Source: a virus. From it: a DNA stretch of 54,946 nucleotides. Made by a program: the position numbers and the translations under genes. The DNA is taken from positions 1-54,946 of IMG/VR virus record IMGVR_UViG_3300023106_000155; one strand, given 5' to 3'. Shown piece after piece: positions 39,062-47,743 of this stretch (its first letter is position 1; each line of letters begins with the position of its first letter). A model generated the notes under the pieces. The model made no database searches. It had not been told where the DNA came from and saw only the letters and a list, made by a program, of their open reading frames with translations.

Positions 39062-41703
39062 AATAAGACATCAAATAAAGTTGGTACCGATTGGTGATAT
39101 TCTTCAGCGCTGAGGTACTCGACTGAATCTTTCCAATACAGTTCATTTAGCTCTGTTCCGATTCCCCTGCGCCCAGCTTTTATTGCACGAAGAGGTACTG
39201 TTCCTAGACCACAGAAAGGATCATAGATGAGGTCATCTGGATTCGTGTATCGGTCAATTGCTCGGTCAACGATATCGAACTGCAAAGGGCAAACATGCTT
39301 TTCTTTCTTTTTAGATGATTGCTGAGTGTTAAGCGTATTCATTCGGTTGATATCATCCCACACAAAATCATTTTGAGTGTGCGTCCACGGGCTCAATGCC
39401 ATAAATCCAGATGGAAGCTTATTTATTTCATCCAGCGATTCGCATAGGGCAATATGTTCTTCAAAATCATAAGGTGTATTTTGGCAGTATTCTTTCCAAC
39501 GCTTAGAAATTTGAGAAAGATTAAGTGATCTCAATTCTTCAGGCTTCATCAGCCTGTTTCCTGAACTTTTCCAATGCGAGTGAGCATCCATCTGCCAATG
39601 TCCGCGGCTCAATTGTTTATGAGGCAAAAGATCTATTAAATTACTTTGCTCTTTGCAGTCAGGGCAGATTGCAACGGTTTCACCTACTAGCTCCCATTTT
39701 TTAGATTGCTTTTGCTTAGCATTGCATTTTGGACAGATATAGTGTCCAGCTTTCATTTTTAATACAGGATTGTCAGAGTAAGCATTTGTAATATCCGTTG
39801 GCGCCTTTCTAAAAATCAGGAGATATTCAGGCGAACCGCATCCCATTTTTGAACCATCCTTACAGTTTTCGCTCCAACCCAATCGGTAAGTCTGGTTGTT
39901 TTCTCTGACTACATCCGTTGTGATATAATGTTCACCCAAAAGGAAAAACCCGTGTTTTAAAAAGCTTTCCGTTGTCAATCCTCTAAAATCAATTAGAGAA
40001 GTAAAACCAACTCCATTCTGATAGCTGAACTGAATTCTATTTTTGACGTGAATTGCTGCGATTCTGCCAGGCTCAAGAACTCTCAATAATTCCGGCACCA
40101 GAAAATCCATCTGCTTGAAGAATCCATCATTGCCGTCATTGTGCCCAAAATCGCGGTAATTTTCACAGTATTCATATTGATCGCTGAAAGGGATTGAAGT
40201 CAAAACCATCTGGATAGAATTATCCTCCATCGTTTTTACTTCTTCAATACAGTCGTTATTGATCAGAGTTGCTTTTTTGCCTTTCCATTCCTGGCGCTCG
40301 ATATTAATGGCTCGTTTCAATTCTTCGATTTGCGCTTTCTGATCAAGGCCGTATTTTTTCATAAGAGCTGTCATTTCAGTTATCATTTTCTTATGGTTTG
40401 CCCATTTCTCCATAAGCTTTTTCAAAATATCAACCTCAACATCAGTATAAACCAAATGGATGTTGACCTCGTTTTTTTGCCTGAATCTCAGGATCCTGTG
40501 AATTGCCTGAATGAAATCCTTGAATTTATATCCTATGCCTGTGAAAATTGCATCAGAGCAATGGCCTTGAAAATTGCAACCTGCCCCAGCGATTGACGGT
40601 TTTGTTGCCAGATACTGATACTTTCCATGCTTAAATTCATTCAGATAATTTTCCTTAATTGTCGCGGACTGGCTTCCAAAAACGGTTTTTGTTTTTTCTT
40701 TTGGAAGAAGATATTCTAAAAGCTTTCTCTCATCTTCAAGATCATGCCAGAAAATGAAATTTCTATCTGGAGTCTCGCTGGCGATTTCAACCGCTTTTTC
40801 ACATCTTGCTATCAAAGAATCTCTTTTTTCCCTGGCAGCATCCGGCAAACTTTTAGACGGGTCCGTAAACATTTTTACATTTCCGTCGCGATCAATACTC
40901 TGAGATCTTCCTTCTAAGTCGATTTGATGATAATGTACTTTCAGTTCTGGCAATCTGTAACCTTCATCAGAATAACCCAAATCAGATGGATACTCAATGA
41001 AAATAGCCCAGCTACGAACCCACATCCAGAATTCTTTTTCCTTATGAGGATAAAGAGTAAGGTTTCCGGCTGTCGTACTATCACGCTGGAAGAATCTCGT
41101 AAGGGCCTGACCTCGATCACATACTCCAAGAAATTGCGCATAGTTGAGAATTTCGGTATATTCATTTGGCGCCGGAGTAGCTGTAGCAATAAATCGATAA
41201 TTGATTTTTGACATTTCCTTGAGGATATAATCGGCTGTGATTGTATCAAGGTTTCTGATAGCATCACCCTCATCGAACGATACCCCTCCAAAGAAATCAA
41301 CATCAAATTTACCTTCACGGATCCTGTCATAGTTTGAAAGTAAAATCATTGTTTCTGGATCATAACTAATTGATGATTCAGCATCTTCCTGGTCCAATAC
41401 ATAATTGATTTCCAGGCCTAAGATGTTTTTCGCATCGTCGCGGAATTCACCGACAACGCCCAATGGCAAACCGATAAGAAACGGTTTTCCGGTTTGCTTG
41501 ATAACTGCTTTTGCAATTTCAAGCTGGATAATCGTTTTACCTAATCCAAAGCTGCAAAAGATAGCGCGCCTTCCTCCATGAAGCGCCCATTGGCAAACAT
41601 CTCTTTGATGCGGGAAAGTATTATCATGAAAATCAGAATAATCAAATCCTGTATTTTTGACTTCTAAAATTTTTGATTCTAGAAATTCAGTGTAGTTGTC
41701 CAT
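39058..41703 (-). CDS. Helicase-DNA methyltransferase fusion protein
   Basis: Protein of 881 aa. The N-terminal half is an SF2 helicase: Walker A FGLGKT (residues 52-57), DEGD box and TATPAPNEY, and a C-terminal helicase lobe ending ...AIHRILRFRQKN. The C-terminal half is an amino-methyltransferase with the catalytic TSIPFSDQYEY (DPPY-like, near residue 500) ahead of the SAM-binding DPFCGLGTVPLRAIKAGRRGIGTE (near 825), the beta-class order. A Zn-ribbon (CPKCNAKQ...CPDCKEQ) lies between. Probably an adenine-N6 or cytosine-N4 methylase that moves on DNA. Confidence 0.92.
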   Translation of the reverse strand: MDNYTEFLESKILEVKNTGFDYSDFHDNTFPHQRDVCQWALHGGRRAIFCSFGLGKTIIQLEIAKAVIKQTGKPFLIGLPLGVVGEFRDDAKNILGLEINYVLDQEDAESSISYDPETMILLSNYDRIREGKFDVDFFGGVSFDEGDAIRNLDTITADYILKEMSKINYRFIATATPAPNEYTEILNYAQFLGVCDRGQALTRFFQRDSTTAGNLTLYPHKEKEFWMWVRSWAIFIEYPSDLGYSDEGYRLPELKVHYHQIDLEGRSQSIDRDGNVKMFTDPSKSLPDAAREKRDSLIARCEKAVEIASETPDRNFIFWHDLEDERKLLEYLLPKEKTKTVFGSQSATIKENYLNEFKHGKYQYLATKPSIAGAGCNFQGHCSDAIFTGIGYKFKDFIQAIHRILRFRQKNEVNIHLVYTDVEVDILKKLMEKWANHKKMITEMTALMKKYGLDQKAQIEELKRAINIERQEWKGKKATLINNDCIEEVKTMEDNSIQMVLTSIPFSDQYEYCENYRDFGHNDGNDGFFKQMDFLVPELLRVLEPGRIAAIHVKNRIQFSYQNGVGFTSLIDFRGLTTESFLKHGFFLLGEHYITTDVVRENNQTYRLGWSENCKDGSKMGCGSPEYLLIFRKAPTDITNAYSDNPVLKMKAGHYICPKCNAKQKQSKKWELVGETVAICPDCKEQSNLIDLLPHKQLSRGHWQMDAHSHWKSSGNRLMKPEELRSLNLSQISKRWKEYCQNTPYDFEEHIALCESLDEINKLPSGFMALSPWTHTQNDFVWDDINRMNTLNTQQSSKKKEKHVCPLQFDIVDRAIDRYTNPDDLIYDPFCGLGTVPLRAIKAGRRGIGTELNELYWKDSVEYLSAEEYHQSVPTLFDVLL

Positions 41704-41743
41704 TTTTTCTGAAATGTTTTCAAGAAAAATTATGGTTGAATAA

Positions 41744-42154
41744 TTAGTGGCTGTTCGCCTGGCAATCTTTTTTATTCTCTATTAATTCTCGCAAATCTTT
41801 TGCGAAATCTTCGACGTTTACCGCGGTATACCTTAAAATGCTCCATCCATGAATTGCGGCAAGATTATATTTCACACAATCTTCTGTATATCCGACAAGA
41901 GTAGTATGCCCGCTTTTTTCGCTATTTAATCCTTCGTACTCAATTGCAATCATCATATCTGGTAAAGCGAAATCAAAGCGAAACTTTCTAATCGAATGAA
42001 ACTTCAATTCTTGTACGAATGGCAATTTTAGAAGCGTCAGATGATTTTTAATATGCTGCACTCCCTTGGGCAATTCTTTAGGAATTTTTACGGCCCTTGA
42101 ATGCGGTGGGACTTTTTGGAATTTTTCAACGTCTGATATTTTCCATTTTTTCAT
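41744..42154 (-). CDS. PD-(D/E)XK endonuclease, Holliday-junction-resolvase-like
   Basis: Protein of 136 aa. The nuclease core is visible in IRKFRFDFALPDMMIAIEYEGLNS (D...E-x-E), followed by HTTLVGYTEDCVKYNLAAIHGWSILRYT, a block common in small phage endonucleases. It could resolve branched replication or recombination intermediates, or act in DNA repair. Placed between the RecA-like ATPase and the helicase/methylase genes. Confidence 0.8.
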   Translation of the reverse strand: MKKWKISDVEKFQKVPPHSRAVKIPKELPKGVQHIKNHLTLLKLPFVQELKFHSIRKFRFDFALPDMMIAIEYEGLNSEKSGHTTLVGYTEDCVKYNLAAIHGWSILRYTAVNVEDFAKDLRELIENKKDCQANSH

Positions 42155-42165
42155 TATCTGTTATT

Positions 42166-43113
42166 TTAGAATGGTACGTCATCATTTTCATATTTGTCAA
42201 ATGCTTCATTTGGAGTTGCTTTGAAATTCATTTCCGGAGCTTTAAATTGAACTCCCAATACATCTCCTTCAGAAGTTTGAAACGTTCCATCTTCATCGAC
42301 TTTGTAGGGCATTGCATCTGTATTTTTTATACTGAAATAAAAATTATCGAATGCATAACCCCTAGAATATTGATGCACTGTTTCAATCACTTTTTTAGTT
42401 GCATCAGTTGGTTTCAGAAGTATTACGCTTTCAGCCTTTTTTATTAAAGTGCTTCCTAGATGCCCTGTAGCTTTATCTGTACCGTATGCACTGTGAATAA
42501 TGGCGCAAATATGAATTTGCAATTCTTCGGTCCATTTCAGAAGATAAGAGGCGAGCTCGTTTGCTTCAGAAAGATCATTTGTATCGGTAACTAAATCAGC
42601 TGCACCGTCCAGAAGTACAAACTTGATATTTGGCGTGTTGTAAATAATATGCTCGATAAATTGAATTCTTTCGCGAGGAGTTAAAGTTCTAAGCATGTAT
42701 GGCATATAATTTTTATATTCTTTGCCAGATATTTCAATTGCACGGCTGAAAGTTTTTTGAGCATAATATCTAGATTGCTCAGTATCGAAATCCACAATCA
42801 CATCATCTTCACTTTTACGATGGCCCTTAATATTATCAAAGTGGTTCTTAGAATTCCCTCCTATGAAAGCGCCAGCAAAAACTGATTTTAAAAATGACTT
42901 TTTAGTTTTAGAAGGTGCAACCAGAAGACTGAACTCTCCAGCTGTCATAACAGAAGTTGGATATGATTGGTTTTTGTATGGATGGTCTCCAATCGAAATT
43001 ATAGTTTCAGGCCTTTCTACTTTTACAGATAAGTCAACGAACGTTAGTTTTTTAAGCGCTTCAAAGTCCATTTTAGGACCGTCTTTGTTTGATATTTCAA
43101 TTTCGTTGAACAT
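42166..43113 (-). CDS. RecA-like (RepA/KaiC-type) ATPase, probable replicative helicase
   Basis: Protein of 315 aa with a RecA fold: Walker A LVAPSKTKKSFL (near residue 70), Walker B FVLLDGAADLV, and a downstream motif IICAIIHSAYGTDKATGHLGSTLIKKAES, characteristic of phage RepA-type helicases. It stands next to the initiator gene (via a 177-aa protein), so it is the likely replicative helicase or its loader. The length fits. Confidence 0.85.
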   Translation of the reverse strand: MFNEIEISNKDGPKMDFEALKKLTFVDLSVKVERPETIISIGDHPYKNQSYPTSVMTAGEFSLLVAPSKTKKSFLKSVFAGAFIGGNSKNHFDNIKGHRKSEDDVIVDFDTEQSRYYAQKTFSRAIEISGKEYKNYMPYMLRTLTPRERIQFIEHIIYNTPNIKFVLLDGAADLVTDTNDLSEANELASYLLKWTEELQIHICAIIHSAYGTDKATGHLGSTLIKKAESVILLKPTDATKKVIETVHQYSRGYAFDNFYFSIKNTDAMPYKVDEDGTFQTSEGDVLGVQFKAPEMNFKATPNEAFDKYENDDVPF

Positions 43114-43118
43114 TAGCT

Positions 43119-43652
43119 TTATGGTTTATCTTGATATTTTTTTTTGAGATCGAAAACAAGTTTTTTTATAAATGAATTGAATTCTGCATCTGTGTAATCT
43201 GAAAGAAATTCTTCAACTAGATTTTTTTGATTTTGAGCTATAAGTTTATTTTTAACTTCCCTTATCTGTTCTGCATTCTTAGATACGATTTCACTTCTGG
43301 GAACTAAAACAAATTCTTTGTCAAAAGCCCTCATCAATCTAATTCTAGGAACTTCTTTTCTGAATTTTTCTGAAAAATTTTTCAATGGCAATTCAAGTAT
43401 TTCATCAATAACTTCGAGCGCAGATTTCATTGTTCTTTCAGTTCCAGATGTAAGCATGAGCAACTTTTCAATCAACAGTTTTGCAAATAGCTTATCTTCC
43501 ATGATTGCATTCTCATAATTCTGATTTAGAGTTTTAACGATGAGGTTAAAAGCTTCGCGATCTTTATCATTTGGATTAATCTTGCTGTTTTGCAATCTCC
43601 ATGAAATATGCTTTACAGCTTGTATAATATTGAATTCTGTCTGTGTCTGCAT
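43119..43652 (-). CDS. Hypothetical replication-region protein (177 aa)
   Basis: Protein of 177 aa, helical and charged (HISWRLQNSKINPNDKDREAFNLIVKTLNQ..., LEVIDEILELPLKNFSEKFRKEVPRIRLMRAF), predicted soluble. It has no recognisable motif. Located between the DUF4373-type initiator and the RecA-like ATPase, it could be a loader or primase-associated protein; this is from position only. Confidence 0.66.
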   Translation of the reverse strand: MQTQTEFNIIQAVKHISWRLQNSKINPNDKDREAFNLIVKTLNQNYENAIMEDKLFAKLLIEKLLMLTSGTERTMKSALEVIDEILELPLKNFSEKFRKEVPRIRLMRAFDKEFVLVPRSEIVSKNAEQIREVKNKLIAQNQKNLVEEFLSDYTDAEFNSFIKKLVFDLKKKYQDKP

Positions 43653-43664
43653 GATTTATTTTTT

Positions 43665-44555
43665 TTAAACATCTCCTTTCTGGAACATTTCTGTTTTACC
43701 TTGCGGAGTGTACTTTTTACTCTTATCAAAAATTTTGTTTTTGTTAATCCAACAATCAAGCATTTTTTCAAAGTTTTCTCTTTGCAGTATCCAGTCGGGC
43801 CTAACTCTCACTGTTGGCAAAGTGTCTTGAAAGAAAAGGCCGGCAATTGCACATTCGAACTGTTTTTTTGAAAAGATATTTACCAATGATTTAAAATTTT
43901 GTTTTTCAAATGGGAGAAGTTTATCAAAACCACAATTTTGCTTATCATAATACAATCTTGCCCTTTTCCATATTTCTATAAATTCAGATTCTGTAATGAA
44001 TTCTTTTTGGATAATTATTTCAATTTTATCCTCAATTTTTTCTTCCGGATTTATATATATTTTTTCTTCTTTACTTTCCTTTACTTTACTCTTCTTTACT
44101 TTAGGGATAACTTCCGCAAGATTGGTATCTATTGCCGTCAATCTTACGTAAGATTGACCGTTTTTTGCGCTTATTTCGTTTAAAATGTCGCTGTATTGAA
44201 AAATTTTACCTTTTCTGTTTCTGTAAGCATCTTCGATTGAATTAGCAAATTTTTGACTCCAAATGACCTTATGATTTTCAAATAAAAATTTATCAATTGC
44301 TCCTAATTTTGCTAAATCGTTTAATATTTCTAAAGTCAAATCTTCACTAATTCTGAAGTTAATTGCCAAATACATTAAAGTTGTTTCTTCGGATATGTCG
44401 ATGTAATGATTATTTGCCTTTCCAAGCTCTTCTAATAGCTTAAACCATGTAGCATAACCATCATTCCCATATTTACCCTGTATGATGCTCATTTTACGTC
44501 CATGCCCGCAAGGGTGTGGAAAGTAGTCAACATCTTTTCTTTGCTCTCTTGCCAT
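43665..44555 (-). CDS. Replication initiator-like protein (DUF4373 / Lin1244 type)
   Basis: Protein of 296 aa. The N-terminal domain begins YFPHPCGHGRKMSIIQGKYGNDGYATWFKLLEELG, diagnostic of the DUF4373 winged-helix family of phage replication proteins. A Lys/Glu/Ile-rich linker follows (about 140-185), then a C-terminal domain (FKSLVNIFSKKQFECAIAGLFFQDTLPT) that may contact the helicase. The coding DNA of the linker carries direct repeats and a 22-bp palindrome which may be the origin. Confidence 0.85.
   Translation of the reverse strand: MAREQRKDVDYFPHPCGHGRKMSIIQGKYGNDGYATWFKLLEELGKANNHYIDISEETTLMYLAINFRISEDLTLEILNDLAKLGAIDKFLFENHKVIWSQKFANSIEDAYRNRKGKIFQYSDILNEISAKNGQSYVRLTAIDTNLAEVIPKVKKSKVKESKEEKIYINPEEKIEDKIEIIIQKEFITESEFIEIWKRARLYYDKQNCGFDKLLPFEKQNFKSLVNIFSKKQFECAIAGLFFQDTLPTVRVRPDWILQRENFEKMLDCWINKNKIFDKSKKYTPQGKTEMFQKGDV
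44069..44158. other. Candidate replication origin inside the initiator gene
   Basis: Three CTTTACTTT direct repeats (44069-44077, 44079-44087, 44094-44102) in an AT-rich stretch, followed by a perfect 22-bp palindrome with arms GTCAATCTTAC / GTAAGATTGAC (44137-44158). Repeats plus dyad plus AT-rich DNA inside the initiator gene are what lambdoid-type origins look like. The reading frame constrains the repeats (they code for KVKKSKVKESK), so part of the signal may be coding. Confidence 0.5.
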
Positions 44556-44557
44556 AG

Positions 44558-45712
44558 TTATTTCTTTTCAAATGCAACATTTGTCAATTGTCGCCCATTA
44601 TTCCATATTGAAAACAATCCTTTTTCAGTTTTCCTTATTTCCATAGTCTCGACTTTACCGAAGAATTTAATGTTACCGCCAAGATCAACTATCCAAGCAT
44701 TTTCCTTAGTTGGTGCAATTCTCATACCTCGACCTACAATCTGATAATAAAGAGATAAAGACATTGTACTTCTCGCAATCAACACAGTTTCAAGTTCTGG
44801 ATAGTCAAATCCTGTTGTCAGCACTCCAACATTTACCAAGCATCTAATAATACCTTTTTTGAACTTGCTGAGGATTCTTTCGCGTTCATCTTTTTTTGTT
44901 TCTCCCGTGAGAATTACAGCTCCTGGAATTCTTTTTACAACACTTTGGGCTTCTTCAATTAAAGAGCAGAAAATCAAAAGGTTTTTTCTTTTAGCCAATA
45001 GCTGTGTTGAATACTTTACAATAATTGAGGGCATGTCGATTATTTTATAATACCTTTTCAAACTCGCTTCTGTAAAATCGGTTCCTGAACTGTTCATTTG
45101 AAGAGCTGATCTGTCAACAACATCAAATGAATAATATTCTAGTTTAGAAAGGTAACCAGCATCAAAAAGAACCGCATTTTGTACATAATAAAGAATGCTT
45201 GAAAAGATCTTTGGTCGTGTTCTGGTTAAGAATTTTAGCTGGGCTCCATAAGAATCATTTGTAAGGCGATAAGGCGTTGCTGTCAATCCTAAAACTTTAG
45301 CCTCTGGAAAAGCCTTTATAAATTCTTCATACATTCCGCCTTTAGCATTCACCAGATGACATTCATCAATAATTATATTTTTTAATCCGGTAAATAGGTG
45401 CTTCTTTTTAATAATACTTCCAATTGTGCAAAATGTAACCCTGTCAATTTTCTTTTGTCCAGCTGAAGCGCTGTAAACTGTTGCGTAATATCCATAAGAT
45501 ACATACTTGGCGAAATTCTGTTCTAAAATTTCTTTAGAAGGCTGCAGTATTATAGTTTTACCGTCGAGCGGTGCAATTATATTTGATATAACAATTGACT
45601 TTCCAGCTCCGGTTGGAAGTATTAAGATTGCATTCTTTTTAGACTTGCTTTTGAAATAATCAACACCTGCTGTTACAGCATCTTGCTGATATGGTCGTAA
45701 CTGGAAAGCCAT
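44558..45712 (-). CDS. DEAD/DEAH-box (DECH) SF2 helicase
   Basis: Protein of 384 aa. Q-like start FQLRPYQQDAV, Walker A PTGAGKS (near residue 33), DECH box (IIIDECHLV), LTATPYR (motif III), and motifs V and VI VNVGVLTTGFDYPELETVLIARSTMSLSLYYQIVGRGMR. Resembles phage SSL2/UvsW-type helicases with a short C-terminal tail. Acts in replication, recombination-dependent replication or R-loop resolution. 2 bases before the initiator gene. Confidence 0.95.
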   Translation of the reverse strand: MAFQLRPYQQDAVTAGVDYFKSKSKKNAILILPTGAGKSIVISNIIAPLDGKTIILQPSKEILEQNFAKYVSYGYYATVYSASAGQKKIDRVTFCTIGSIIKKKHLFTGLKNIIIDECHLVNAKGGMYEEFIKAFPEAKVLGLTATPYRLTNDSYGAQLKFLTRTRPKIFSSILYYVQNAVLFDAGYLSKLEYYSFDVVDRSALQMNSSGTDFTEASLKRYYKIIDMPSIIVKYSTQLLAKRKNLLIFCSLIEEAQSVVKRIPGAVILTGETKKDERERILSKFKKGIIRCLVNVGVLTTGFDYPELETVLIARSTMSLSLYYQIVGRGMRIAPTKENAWIVDLGGNIKFFGKVETMEIRKTEKGLFSIWNNGRQLTNVAFEKK

Positions 45713-45717
45713 GCTAT

Positions 45718-46254
45718 TTAGACTTTGTTATTTTCGAAATCCTCACCTTCAGCTTCTAAAAACTCAATTGTTTCCTGTTCGAATTGAGGAGCCGTCTTGC
45801 CGTCCATATACTCTTCAACCTCAGATACGGCCACATTTAATCTAGATTCTAATTCATCTAGATATAAATAGTTACCATTTAATTTAAGTCTAGGAGTTGT
45901 TGGGGTCATTGCTCCATAAGGAGTTTCTTTTGAGCCAAACAATACAACGGAACGGTTTTCCTCAGAACCAGAAATTTTAAAACCAAAAACATTGTATTTT
46001 TCCAATTCCTCCTTAGCTTCAAGTTCATCCAGAGATGTTTGGTTATTTGCCCAATGAGAGAAAGCGCCATCAACATGTGCTAAGAAAACTGTAAGATCTG
46101 AAAATGATTTTTGCAGATCATCATGAATTACGTGAACGCCTCCACGATTTAAAGTATCGCCTTTAGTTTTTCCTGTTAAAAGCTCGTACCCATAAGAACA
46201 CTGCATATCCTTGATTGATGCGTTCTTGATTTCAACTTCCTTTGTAGTTTCCAT
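45718..46254 (-). CDS. Hypothetical protein (178 aa) upstream of the DECH helicase
   Basis: Protein of 178 aa from ATG 46254 (METTKEVEIKNASIKDMQCSYGYELLTGKTKGDTLNRGGVHVIHDDLQKSF...). The in-frame extension back to 46341 would overlap the upstream gene and is not used. Sequence pattern is beta-rich with an acidic C-terminus (EFLEAEGEDFENN). Proteins with this opening are common in Bacteroidota phages near RecT, but I cannot name a function. Confidence 0.68.
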   Translation of the reverse strand: METTKEVEIKNASIKDMQCSYGYELLTGKTKGDTLNRGGVHVIHDDLQKSFSDLTVFLAHVDGAFSHWANNQTSLDELEAKEELEKYNVFGFKISGSEENRSVVLFGSKETPYGAMTPTTPRLKLNGNYLYLDELESRLNVAVSEVEEYMDGKTAPQFEQETIEFLEAEGEDFENNKV

Positions 46255-46276
46255 AAATATAATTGAGATTAAAAAT

Positions 46277-46489
46277 TTACTTAATTTGAGAAGATTTAGG
46301 AATGCTTCTCTGATTGGATAGTGCTTTGATCGCCTTTTCAATTTGCATTTCTATATTAGCAAAAGGCTTCAATGATTTTGTAATATCAGTAAGATGTAAC
46401 GGTCCAGAATTGCTTAAATATTTAGAGCCTATTTCGCTATTCTTTTTCTTAAGATCTATAAGACTTGAAATTGTATTTTCTATGCTCAT
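46277..46489 (-). CDS. Hypothetical protein (70 aa)
   Basis: Protein of 70 aa from ATG 46489, whose first bases overlap the stop of the upstream gene (ATGA); an ATG two codons earlier (46495) is the alternative. A helical protein (ISSLIDLKKKNSEIGSKYL..., IEKAIKALSNQ), basic. Not recognised. Confidence 0.62.
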   Translation of the reverse strand: MSIENTISSLIDLKKKNSEIGSKYLSNSGPLHLTDITKSLKPFANIEMQIEKAIKALSNQRSIPKSSQIK

Positions 46490-46743
46490 AACCATTCGAG
46501 TGTTTTAGCAACGATATTATTGAATCGCTGTTTAGTTACTTTGCCTAATTTCCCTTCAAATGAAATAGCTACTCTAATTTTGTCTCCTTTTTTCATTTTT
46601 TTCAATATATCTTTTAGGCCTTCTTCTCTTACCTCAACAAAGCATCTTTCGTTTACGTTAATGCTAACTGTTAATATTTTTTTCTTAAATTCAGATGAAC
46701 CTTCTGTGTAAATACCCTGAATTCTTCCTTGTATAATATTCAT
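46486..46743 (-). CDS. Small OB-fold-like protein (85 aa)
   Basis: Protein of 85 aa, strand-rich: IIQGRIQGIYTEGSSEFKKKILTVSINVNER..., then KKGDKIRVAISFEGKLGKVTKQRFNNIVAKTLEWL. The alternation and the final 'FNNIVAKTLEW' recall the end of OB-fold single-stranded DNA-binding proteins, and its neighbourhood (NinB-like, RecT) fits. Assignment is tentative. Confidence 0.62.
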   Translation of the reverse strand: MNIIQGRIQGIYTEGSSEFKKKILTVSINVNERCFVEVREEGLKDILKKMKKGDKIRVAISFEGKLGKVTKQRFNNIVAKTLEWL

Positions 46744-47174
46744 ATGTATTGCTTATTATTTTCAATTTGTATTTCTAATTCCCTCAAGTGATTTAAATCA
46801 TTTGGTTCAGGAAGATAAATCCCAGCTTCTTTCGAAGAATAATCCCTAAACCTGTCAATGCATAAAGTCATTTCAGCAGTATCTAAATTGGCGCTGCTTC
46901 TCCATCTTTCGATTTTAATCAGCTTTCCAAATTCTCCATCATAAAAAGTATTAGGATTGACAATCTTCTTGAATATTTCCTGCTTGACTTCTTCTGCAGT
47001 GTAACCAGTCTTAAGAGCAAACCATGCTAAAATCAAATGCAAATAATTATTTTGGGAAATTGACCTTCTTTTGCGTTTTTCTTTTATTTCAAAAACTTTG
47101 TTATGCGTTACCAGATATTTAATTTTATCAATGGCCTTTTGCACATCAACTTTATTTTCTGGATTATACCACAT
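46740..47174 (-). CDS. NinB-like recombination protein
   Basis: Protein of 144 aa. The block KRKRRSISQNNYLHLILAWFALKTGYTAEEVKQ matches the 'S..QN.Y.H.....A...G.T..E.K' core of the NinB/Orf family, and IERWRSSANLDTAEMTLCIDRFRDYSSKEAGIYLPEP matches the C-terminal half. In lambda, NinB replaces RecFOR functions and binds single-stranded DNA. It follows the recT/MBL genes in the recombination cassette. Confidence 0.78.
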   Translation of the reverse strand: MWYNPENKVDVQKAIDKIKYLVTHNKVFEIKEKRKRRSISQNNYLHLILAWFALKTGYTAEEVKQEIFKKIVNPNTFYDGEFGKLIKIERWRSSANLDTAEMTLCIDRFRDYSSKEAGIYLPEPNDLNHLRELEIQIENNKQYI

Positions 47175-47176
47175 GA

Positions 47177-47458
47177 TTAAGGAAGCTTGGATTTAACTTC
47201 TTCTCTGAATGCTATAATAATTGACATCGAATTGTCAAGTTTTTCCAACATCTCCTTTACCTGTTTTTGATCATTTAAATCATTGAGCCATCTAATAGTT
47301 CCGTTGCAATCAGATAATCTAATTTCAGCCGTTCCATCCTTTCTAATTTTGGCATGAATGGCGCTCATCGATGTTAAACTATCTGGAGCAATGAAAATCT
47401 TTTTATTGTAAACAACATGCTCTTTCTTTTTTTCCTTTTTCTTTTTTAGCTTAGCCAT
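47177..47458 (-). CDS. Hypothetical protein (93 aa) with Lys-rich N-terminus
   Basis: Protein of 93 aa starting MAKLKKKKEKKKEHVVYNKK, then a more ordinary soluble part (IFIAPDSLTSMSAIHAKIRKDGTAEIRLSDCNGTIRWL). The poly-Lys start could bind nucleic acid. It overlaps the upstream gene by 13 bases. Not recognised. Confidence 0.62.
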   Translation of the reverse strand: MAKLKKKKEKKKEHVVYNKKIFIAPDSLTSMSAIHAKIRKDGTAEIRLSDCNGTIRWLNDLNDQKQVKEMLEKLDNSMSIIIAFREEVKSKLP

Positions 47459-47742
47459 TGTTTAATGTCAATTTTGGAAGCAAAATCTATTGCTTGCTGT
47501 TTATCGGTAACTTTTAGGAAAATAAATCTTCCAGTATTTTGATTATATCCATCCCACTTACCTCTGGAATCTTTATAAATTATTTTATAATTATCATTTG
47601 ATGATAATTTTTCCTTCATGAAAATCTGTTCAACAACATTTTCAATATCATTGGTTACAGACATATTTCCTTTATCCAAATCTTCAATTATAATAATCTG
47701 TTGCTTTGAAAGTATTTCGTATTTATAATCTGATTTAGTCAT
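47446..47742 (-). CDS. Hypothetical protein (98 aa)
   Basis: Protein of 98 aa, mixed strand-helix (KYEILSKQQIIIIEDLDKGNMSVTNDIENVVEQIF, then YKIIYKDSRGKWDGYNQNTGRFIFLKVTDKQQAIDFASK). Predicted soluble, no motif. One base downstream of the MBL-fold gene. Confidence 0.64.
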   Translation of the reverse strand: MTKSDYKYEILSKQQIIIIEDLDKGNMSVTNDIENVVEQIFMKEKLSSNDNYKIIYKDSRGKWDGYNQNTGRFIFLKVTDKQQAIDFASKIDIKQWLS

Positions 47743-47743
47743 T

